Positions 23,982-33,600 of a DNA stretch of 64,000 nucleotides are shown here, one piece after another. Origin of the DNA: Lingula anatina (lineage: Eukaryota > Brachiopoda > Lingulata > Lingulida > Lingulidae). A program made the position numbers and the translations under genes. The DNA is taken from contig NW_019775518.1 in NCBI RefSeq assembly GCF_001039355.2, positions 184,947 to 248,946 of the forward strand, read 5' to 3'. The first letter of the stretch is position 1. Each line of letters opens with the position of its first letter. Under the pieces are notes generated by a model, which had not been told where the DNA came from, searched no databases, and saw nothing but the letters and a program-made list of their open reading frames with translations.

Positions 23982-24209
23982 CCCTTAGCAAAATATCAGG
24001 TCTGCTGCAAATGTGCAGCGAATTTGCAGCAAGTATGCTGCAATATTGCTGCGAACTACAATTCCTTCTTGCAAGTTTACAGCAAACTTGCTGCAATATG
24101 GCTGTAAATTAGCAGCAATAATTTTTTTCTTGCAAACTCGTTGCGACAAACTTTTAGTTTGCAGCAATAATGATGCAATATTGCTGCAAGCTTTTCATTT
24201 TGCTAAGGG
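23982..24209. mobile_element. 228-bp MITE overlapping the 3' end of methyltransferase copy B
   Basis: The left end reads CCCTTAGCAAAAT and the right end its exact inverse, ATTTTGCTAAGGG. The interior is built of short TGCTGCAA/TTGCAGCA units in both orientations and has no coding capacity. On the minus strand the right terminus is read as the end of copy B: the codons CCC TTA GCA AAA and the stop TGA all lie within the element. No clear target-site duplication is seen. Confidence 0.8.
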
Positions 24210-26471
24210 CTTTTTTACCGCAACGACAATGAAGCAGCCTTCGTAATCGGACTCGGAATCTGGATAATCATCTGGACGCTTGATCTGGTACCAGGACCTG
24301 ATTTCTAATCCTGCTTCTGTCATCGCTTCTCTAAATTGGTTCTCTTGCATGGCCAGACCACCCCACCTCTCTGTCCCCACTTGATAGAAAGATTCATTGA
24401 TGCCTCCATGCATTATGAAATAACCGCCTGACTTCAGTAATGACGTCACATTTTTCATTGCCTGTCGATATGTACTCTCACTCAAACACGCATACTCCAG
24501 GCAGAAGCCGCTCGTTATGGTATCAAAGGGATCCGTTTCCAAAGGGCTCAATGGGTTTCGGTTGTTCACGTCGCAGAAATAGATGTCTTTTAATTTTCTT
24601 CGGAATTCATCTTGTAGTGAATCCCACCCGTCTCTGAAGCAATGCAAACCAAAGCCTTATTTCTTTACTTTTAAATGCAGACACATAACAAAGAGATGTG
24701 AACAAAATAAAACAGTGTATCGTTCTACTACAAAAGCGAGGTAAGTACATCGTAGTTTGGTTGTTTTAAAATTGGTTTTCCAATCTAATCTTATACCTTT
24801 TCCTTCTTCAAACTTTTCCTTGGGTACTAGTTTTAAACAGAAATCAACACACACGCACACACACATATACACATTCATGGGGTAATGAAAATTGGTAAAT
24901 CATGAAATGCCATGGAATGCTTTGACATGCCTACTGGCGAATCCCAAATTTTACTTTTCGACACACCTGCTAATACAAGAGAAAAGAAAAGTTAAGTCAC
25001 CTGTCCTTAATTTTCTATGTGAAGTTTTTCTCTCATAACCACTTAACGAAGCTATTTAATGACGTTGACATATTTGCACAGACACACGTGACGTTCAAAC
25101 ATGTTTAAAGGGGTCCACCCAAGAAGTTCATTCTGCTGTCCCCTAAAGAACCAAATAACAAAACAAATCCTTTACACTTCTCTGCAAGGTAACTTCATGC
25201 ATATGGTTTTGCGAGTCGAAAAAGATCTACATACTCGTTTCCCTCTAACTTTGCCACATAACGAAAGAAATATTCCCAGCTCCAAGCTTCACTCTCCTCT
25301 TTTTTCCACCATTTTTCCAGAGCATCCCTGTTAGCGGTGGAGAAATCTGAGAGATAAATTTCTTCAAAACATCTAGAAGCACTAATCAGGTTGACAAGAG
25401 AAGGTCCAGTGCCAACGTCCAAGAGTCTCTGCCCCTTGATGTTTCCTGAAATTGTAAAAAAAAAAAAATCTAATTTACGCGAGTTTGAGTGAGTGTGAGC
25501 AAGTCACCCTTTCTCACTGGACAATACGCCCAAAATTTCAGATAGGAACAGTTATAAAGGAATTTTTTCGGAGGAGGGGGGGGGTCGGAACGACAGGTTA
25601 ATTTGGCTAACCTCTTGGTATGTTGACTTTATTTTGGTTGTAAGAGAAATAAGTAGAAGTGCTTTATGTACATAACTGTAAATCCACGCTCGCTTTACAT
25701 TTAACTCCAGGTCAAGATTAAAAAAAAAAGGGGGGAACAATATTATACAGGGCCCTTCACACGTTTTTAGTGAATTTAATGATTGCCCTTTCCACAGTTT
25801 ATCTAATGCTTATTTTTACGAGAAGTGTTAAGTTACTGGTACCTGTACTGTAGATTTTGTGTAAGTAGTCTATAATTTCGGTAATGTCCGTGGCTGTCTT
25901 CCCTCCCTCGATGACGTCACGATAGAGGCTATTGAGGTACACTTCTGGCTGAAACAACTTATCATAATCTGCCCCCGAGTGAAATTTCTTCACGGGATGG
26001 TCTTTTTCATATGCCTTTAAAATAATGATTATAATAAACTTGTAGTTATTATCCGTCCAACGTCTCGGCGACACAATACACTTTATGTCACAATGTGTGA
26101 TGGTTTCTGTACTTACATGTTATAAAAGTTTTCTGCACATTATGGAACATTTTCCGAAGTTGTTGTGTCGTTACAAATCTTTTTTACTCCCACCATAATT
26201 AGATTTACGTTTATTATGTATTTACGTTTATTTTAACTTACGCGCAAATATGTAATGAGGAAATTGTAGTTTGACAAGCATATAGACATTACTTAACATA
26301 ACACTTTACTTCGAAAAAGTCGTATTATTTATATAAATATGCGCACCGATAGTAAAGTATATCAAAATTACAGAAGAGTTTCTCTTCAGTGATCTCTTTA
26401 ATGACAATTCTGTAGAGAACGGAACTTACCGAATTTGTTTCTCCCAAACGCACACCCCTGCGTCCCTCCAT
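24195..26471 (-). CDS. NNMT/INMT-family N-methyltransferase-like protein, array copy B (287 aa)
   Basis: Exons 26471-26430, 26014-25843, 25445-25235 and 24633-24195 join in phase with the same intron positions as copies A and C. It is closer to copy A than to C, for example in VKKFHSGADYDKLF (exon 2), LDVGTGPSLVNLISASR (exon 3) and ESFYQVGTERWGGLAM (exon 4). All methyltransferase motifs are intact, so it should be enzymatically competent. It differs at the C-terminus: where copy A ends VVAMKNSDC, copy B ends VVAVKKPLAK, and the last four codons plus stop come from the MITE at 23982-24209. Its upstream region does not show the promoter similarity shared by A and C, and an assembly gap lies 170 bases above its start. 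Confidence 0.87.
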
Positions 26472-26610
26472 CACAGTGATCTGATCACTTTCTTCCAAAT
26501 ACAGGGCGACGTTGGAAGGGTATCATGTGATTTTACGATTGTATAATTGACATCCAATTCCACAAAAAAGGGGTAAAATTTTTAAGCAAAAAAGATATTT
26601 ACACCGTGTA

Positions 26611-26744
26611 CTATAATAATAATAATAATAGTAATAATAANNNNNNNNNNNNNNNNNNNNNNNNNNNNNNNNNNNNNNNNNNNNNNNNNNNNNNNNNNNN
26701 NNNNNNNNNNNNNNNNNNNNNNNNNNNNNNNNNNNNNNNNNNNN
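26611..26744. other. TAA microsatellite and assembly gap
   Basis: A TAA repeat (about 26611-26640) runs into 104 undetermined bases (26641-26744), between methyltransferase copies B and C. The assembler probably failed at the repeat, so the true length is unknown and regulatory sequence of copy B could be missing. Confidence 0.95.
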
Positions 26745-27768
26745 AAGAAAAAGAAAAGCACTTATTTTCAGTGATTTGAGGGCTCGCGCAGATAAGCCTG
26801 CATTCTTCAATGAGAAAACTAAATTTCTACTATTTGTTAAAGGTAACGAAATGACCCTTGACGCTTAGGAGAAAAATTGTTTATTTTGTTGGAGAGCACA
26901 TAAATTTGGTAGGTATTTGAAAACACTTAACTGAAGTAATAAGATTAACCCAAAGTAACGCATGAAGCCTATTGTTTATATGAGTATTCTCTATAATCTG
27001 TATAAGAATTGCCTATCGGAATTCCCCTTCAAGTGATGATCAATAATCAATCGATATATTCATCTCATCAATTCTCTAGTAATGTTTTATATACATGTAT
27101 TTGTTAGAAAAAAAAAGCGCCGACAGCATCCCTGGTAGATTTGGGGGTTTTAACGATGTAGTGTTACACACCGAATGAAGACCATTTTTGTTGGAATGCA
27201 TCTTTGTTGTGTTATCCCACATACTTGTCAACACAAAAATATAAATATAGCACCTCAGAATATTATAGATGAAATAATATTGCCTACCAAATCACTTTTT
27301 ATGATGGCTTTTTCCAATTAAAATTAATGCCACATATTAGTTTCTATTTCAGAGAACTGCATAACTCATAATCTCATAATACAACCTATGAAATAAAGCT
27401 CAATTTTAGATTTTAAGAATGGCGCGCCGCCGAGGGGAAAATAAGCAGGTAATTTTAGGTTTTGCTCTATCAGCAAATGTTTTTAATAGTTTGTCACAAT
27501 ATCAAACATTTGGGCAAACCACACTGAAAATGTCTCTTCTTTTTAAATCAAGCTGATGATTATCTGAAATTACTTATAATTAATTCGATAGAGACGAGCC
27601 CAACAACACAAAAGTGAAAATTGTTATCAGATTTTTTACGATTCAACAACATCATCAACAACAACAACAACAATAATAATAATAATCTAGTTTCAATATC
27701 CATTTATTCATTCATATTTTAAAAGGGAATGCAGTTGAATGTTCATTAAACAGGTTAACAGCTTTTTT

Positions 27769-29547
27769 TTAAGGACCATTCTTCTTTCTCGCAACGACAA
27801 TAAAGCAACCGACATAGTCGGACTCAATATCCAAAACATTCTCTTGGCGTTTAATAGGATGCCACGAAACAACTTCCAGATCTGCCTTTTGCAAAGCATC
27901 TCTGTATTGTTCCTCTTGCAGGGGCAGCGTTCGCCAGTTATTACCTCCAACCAGATAATAAGTTTCCTTCAACCCTGCCAGCATAATGAAATACCCCCTT
28001 GGTTTCAGAAGCGACGCAACGTTTTTCATTGCTTGCCGATACTCCCCCTCGTTCTGACACGCAGTCTCCAAGCAATAGCTGGTGGTGATTGTATCAAAAG
28101 GGGACGTATCCACGGGACTTAACGGGTTGGCGTTGTTCACATCGCAGAAATATACGGCTTTTGTTTTATCTCGGAATTCATCTTGTAGCGAGTTCCAACT
28201 GTCTCTGAAAATGTGAACAAAAAACTGTTCACTTCTACAGTTTTATAAAGCATGCTGTCATTGCTTTAAACATGCATATAGTGATGTTAAATTAGTATTA
28301 CTTGAATCTCATTTGGCTGTGACCGTACTTTAAAGATAAGGCGAATGGCCTGTTGGTAGTGTCATTTCCTCAAACCAGACATAGATCACATTCTTCAAAT
28401 CAGTTGCTGACATAATATCCAAGAAAGATCTCAGATATACAATTACACTCACTCGTTTCCCTCTAACTTCGCCACATGACGAAAGAAAGACTCCCAACTC
28501 CAAGTTTCTCTTTCCTCTTTCTTCTGCCATTTTTTCAGAGCATCCCTGTTAGCGGTGGAAAAATCTGAGAGATAAATTTCTTCAAAGCATCTAGAAGCAC
28601 TTATCAAGTTGACAAGAGAAGGTCCTGTTCCAATGTCCAGTAGTCTCTGTCCCTTGATGTTTCCTGGAGGGAAAACACACCGTATATTATTTGAAAACTA
28701 ACCACGATCTCTGTGTGCAGAAGTTTTAACTTAAAATTAAAATTATGTAATGTATTTATAAAGCATTTGCACTGGTTTAGTTATGAATTGGAATAAATTG
28801 GTCGAAGGGCGCATTTCATTGTAATTTAGAAAGTCGAAGTTTCCAAGAACTTTTTGCATTCTTAGTTTTCCAAATACACTATCTGAACATGATTTATATT
28901 ACATTATTTGACATACTGTTGGCATTTGGTTGAGTTTGGCGGCAATGATTTGACATGAGCACTTGCTTCATAAGCGTCTGAAAGAAAACGACGTACCTGT
29001 GCTATATACTTCGTGAAGACGGTTCATGATTGCTGTGATCTCTGAGGATGATGACGTCACGAAGTCGCTATATTGATCGCTAAGATACACATCAGGCTCA
29101 AATAGTACATCATAATCTGCTCCCGAGTAAACTTTTTTCACGGGAATGTCTTCTTTATGTACCTTGGAGAGAATTGTTAATTTTGTAGCTTGTTTATAAA
29201 TTTGGAATTACAAATGACTGAATAAGATTCGAACAGCTTCCACCGACTGAACGAATTTAACGAGGGACAAACCTGGGGTATTCCAAAAGCTGATAGGAGC
29301 AATGCGTTCGCCATATTTCTATCTATAAGGACGACAGTGAGTACAAAAGACACAGTGAGCATGTTTCTACTATCTATTTGGCGCACCTTATCTATTATAC
29401 TGCGACAATCAGTCAATCTGCGTCAATCAGTCATTTATATCAAATCCCGTGCAATAGATATAGGCTTATTACACATTGTAGCCAAACACAAGGATCCGTA
29501 CTTACTAAATGGGTTTGTTCCAAACACGTTTCTCCGTGTTCCTCCAT
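27769..29547 (-). CDS. NNMT/INMT-family N-methyltransferase-like protein, array copy C (284 aa)
   Basis: Exons 29547-29506, 29162-28997, 28663-28453 and 28204-27769 join in phase. It is the most diverged of the three. Exon 2 is two codons shorter and reads VKKVYSGADYDVLFEPDVYL. Motif I is LLDIGTGPS, and the last exon has FDTITTSYCLETAC and LLKPRGYF, so the LLKPGG glycine seen in copies A and B is an arginine here. The C-terminus ends VVARKKNGP. SAM-binding motifs are otherwise conserved, so function is likely retained, perhaps with a different substrate: LKETYYLVGGNNWRTLPLQE replaces INESFYQVGTERWGGLAMHE of copy A in the segment that borders the substrate pocket in family structures. It is first in transcriptional order within the array. 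Confidence 0.87.
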
Positions 29548-29599
29548 CAAAATAAAGTTTATATTCTCACAATTTAAAAAAGTTTCCACACACGTATTT

Positions 29600-29745
29600 C
29601 ACCGCACACCAATCAAAGGCCTACTCCTCAGTAAGAAGTGTACTGTCCTCTGTAGGGACGCAAACAGATGGTCATTTCTGGTTCAGTCCATCAGTAAACC
29701 GGTGGTCAAGCGTGACGACACACCCTAAGGCAGGCGCACACTAGG
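29600..29745 (-). promoter_or_regulatory. Upstream region of methyltransferase copy C
   Basis: Diverged counterpart of 22860-22985. Shared pieces include TTCAGTCCATCAGTAAACC, GGTCAAGCGTGACG and GGCAGGCGCACAC, all just upstream of the copy C start codon. The central CRE-like TGACGTCA of copy A is altered to TGACGACA here. Confidence 0.5.
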
Positions 29746-30006
29746 GAAAATCGGCTGAGCTACCAACAGCGCAATACTATGAACGGTTTGGTGACCGTTT
29801 CACAGATGGCCTCAGATTTCAGATTGAGAACTGATGAATGTTCGCAAAAGGACTCCAGTTGTTTTTGACAGTGCACTTTGATCACGGATAAAACAGATAT
29901 ATTACACTTGCATATGAAGCAACCGCCGTTGACAAAAAGTAGCCATTTGTTACTTTTTGGGAAGCATGCCTTTTGTTCTATGAACTGCCACTGACATTTC
30001 CAGTGT

Positions 30007-30010
30007 ATTT

Positions 30011-30073
<63 letters not shown>

Positions 30074-30075
30074 TT
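30007..30075. repeat. ATTT tetranucleotide microsatellite
   Basis: About 17 units of ATTT between the methyltransferase array and the dehydrogenase gene. The same motif occurs at 63625-63660 and, as its inverse AAAT, at 39079-39121 in a TRMU intron. Confidence 0.95.
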
Positions 30076-30655
30076 CGTCACGTTCATTGATTCGTTCATT
30101 CATTCATTCTTCCAAAAAGCCTAATATTTGTCCACCATTTATACATTTCGTTTTATTTTTTTCATTTACTTATACCAGTGCATCATCCGTATTGTTTTGT
30201 ATAATTCATGCATATATTTCATTTTTTACGACAGGTGAAGACTTTGTCCCGCCATTACGTTAAGGAGACGCCTATTCACGTCCCCGTATAATAAATCTTC
30301 CAATCTAACACTTAACAAAGACTTTAGGGATGCGGGTAGCAAGCGTGCGATGAAAAATGAGCCAAAATTGTAAAAGTGACAGAGAAAGAGGGCCCTGGTC
30401 CCAGACATTCACTATTATTATTATTATTATTACCATATAATTATATTACATATTATTTGTGGACAATCACTATATAGTGGGGAACAGTCATTTCTCAGAC
30501 GAGAGGAGTTGAATAGGATTACACAACCACGTTTACTTATTTCTAATTGGTTATATCCTCTCTAGTTTAAAGGAAGCCCAAACCGCGCTCACTAGGACCA
30601 TCGTCGTCTTTATCATGCAAAACGTGTTTAGTGCGACTGGCGACCATTCGGCAGA

Positions 30656-33600
30656 ATGAAGACTTCCTATCGCGTATTGCTGGTTGTCGCCCCGATTATC
30701 TTTGCTTTATTATATGGCGTCCTGATATCTCAAAAATCTAGGTAAGACTGGAGTCGGGGATTGCGGGGGTGGCATGGAGGCGTGGGAGGCGGGGTGGAGG
30801 CGGGGTGGGGTGACGGGCACGTGTTAATTCCACTGTGTGTTCTATGATCAGTTTTCAGCATATGGTACCCCGGTAAGTGAATCCACATATTCACACGTGT
30901 GTTATTATTCATAGACATTAATTAATATCTTAGCATTAGGGTGTTTCGTTGGCTTTACTGAGTTTTATAGTCTTCCATGATCCTATATATAGGGAGGTTT
31001 CACGGAGAGATAGACTTAAATATATAATTTTACCTCCCGACCTACATGTGCACATACACTCTCTTCACCAAAACAACGATAAGCTGTAGGTTCCCGCACG
31101 AAAACGAAGTAGATACTCCAGCGCAGTAGACTACTGCAATCATACTGCAAACATGCTTCAAATCTGCTTCGATTGGGGAGCTAATTAGCATATTTGAAAC
31201 ATGCTTCTATCATGCTGCTAATCTATTGCATTGATGCTCCTCCTCTGTACAAACCTATGTAATTTTTGAAGTAGAATCGCAGTAGGCTATACTGCATTTC
31301 TACTGCAAATATGCTCCACACCACTACTGCGTTAATGCTTCTTTGCTACTTCGATACTACTGCATTTTCGTGCGGGTTGTGCACTTCATCTCTCTAATTC
31401 TTTATAAAGTGATATTGTGGGGTGCAATTGAGGCCCATACAAATAAGCACAGTATCCCCAACCCCGATGTATATGTAGGTAATTACATATGTAGTGTAGG
31501 ATGTCAAAGAAGCAAATGAAACACGCCACACCTTTTACGCATTTGAATATAGGTTGCTTAGCTTAGACTGGAACATCCTTCATATAAAGTGTGTCACACG
31601 GACGCCAGGTAAGGTGTTTACATTATATGGGTAGTAGGTGAACCGTTGCGCTCAGTTAATTTAGTATGCTCTCTATGCTTGAGGTCTGTGATGACGTAGC
31701 TCTACTGAAAAAAAATCGTCACCCAACACAATGATGTACAGCTAGTGAATAGCCAGCGTAAAATATCTGTGGACTTTTAATGAAAACGTTCTCTAATTGG
31801 CCGTAGTGGACGGTATATAATATAAAATACAGCTATCAACACATTTAGATATGTTTTTATCTTTATTCTTTGTGACGATAGTTCAACGAAAGAAAACGTT
31901 TGAAAATGCACTTTTTTGCTACTTGTGTTATAGTTAAGGACTGGTTTTGGGAGTCGTTTCTCCTTCCCGCTATGTGAACAGCCATTGTTAAAGCTCTCCT
32001 TAAGGCTTCGTAATCATCATCACCTGAGCGTAACAGATGGGAATGAACGAAAATTATGGGACCGTGAAAGAGAGAGAGAGAGATACTTGGCAATTATATG
32101 ATGGCTGTATAATTCTAAAAATCTCCATTCAGGACGTCATCTTTTACCCCATATAAGAACCGTTTATTTGATAAATATCGTTGCGCATCATTTATGTCAG
32201 ATACAAATAATTGTCTGTTTATTGATGCATTATTTCAAGGTTTTAATGTGTTATATTGCAGCAAAGATACCGGTCTCATTCATGGTAAGGTAGCGTTTGT
32301 CACAGGTGGTACACAGGGTATAGGGCACGCCATAGCGGACGCGCTGCTGAAAAAGGGCGCAAAGGTAAGGGGCCCTCCGCGTCTCCCGAATTGTGCCATT
32401 CCGATCTCCTTGCCTAGACAAAATTTTTAAAGGGTTAATAACTCTTCATTTTGGCCAAAAATAAATTTTCCTGGAGTAAACAACAATTTTCCCATACTTA
32501 CATATGATTAATGAATCCATTTTTACATTCAAAGTTAGTCCCTGTTTTTTTCTAAAAAGTATGCTATTTTGTTATAATCTCTTAAGAGATTATAACAGAA
32601 TATAGCCATCAATGGAGGTCACGTGGTCTAAAGACAAGCTCAGATATCAGAATAATAGCTATAACTGCCGTTTTTGTGGTACAACAGAATATATTATATT
32701 TCCACGAGTTGTTCACAATGTTTTTATTGTGAAATATAGATCTCATACGAAGAGTTATTATCCCTTTAAATACTGTTACGGAGCACCGGAAGTGCACTGT
32801 AGAGTAGTCATCGTCATTACTGTTAAACACGGGATGTAAGAGTAACAAAGATGCAGCTCGGAAAAAAAGTTAAAAAAATATAAATATAAAAAATATAAAA
32901 AATATAAATATCCTCCCATCAGAATGTTTTATAATTTTTATTTCATATTCTGTTTTATTTTAAATATTCATCTTCACACAAACTCTCCACGTGCGTGAGC
33001 ACACTGCCCTCGGCTCACGCGTACCAGTAGAAACAAACAAAATGTCAAGTTCCTTGATATCTAACTTCTTGCTCTTATTATTCTTAATATTCTGTTTCAT
33101 CATAGGTTGTAATAGCGGCACGAGATTCTGATCGAGGAAAAGAAGTCGAAGTAGATTTTGCGAAATTGTACGGCGAAGAAAATGTATTATTTACAAAATG
33201 CGACGTAACTCTGACAGATAGCGTTGAAAGTGAGTAAAAGGGAAACAATTTTCCTTTGTCGTCATGGTAATAAATATACGGGTGCGGTCACAATGAATCT
33301 ATCGTACGAGCCACTGCGCACTAACTCCACGGGGACTCCTGCTGAATGCAACCGGATCAGCAGACTAACACGCCCCCGCTTGTTTCCGTCGTACTCGTAT
33401 AAACGCAAGCTTTTTCTGTATTCTGCTCGACCCCAGGAGGAGGCGTAAGTGCGCACTAGCTGGTGCCATAGGGACCGTTCACATGGAAAGTCTATTTTCT
33501 AAAAATCTATTTTCTATTCGCGGTATCTTGTGATCACGGCTCGCGCTGCCAGTAATTACGCCGCGGGATATTCAGGGCACAGACCGTGATCACAAGATAC

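Noticed and set aside
23985-24246. Open frames on both strands rich in AANL/CSKF repeats
   Set aside because: Translations of the TGCTGCAA units of the MITE at 23982-24209.
29973-30263. Open frame with a repeated LFIY tract
   Set aside because: Translation of the ATTT microsatellite; no splice or start context.
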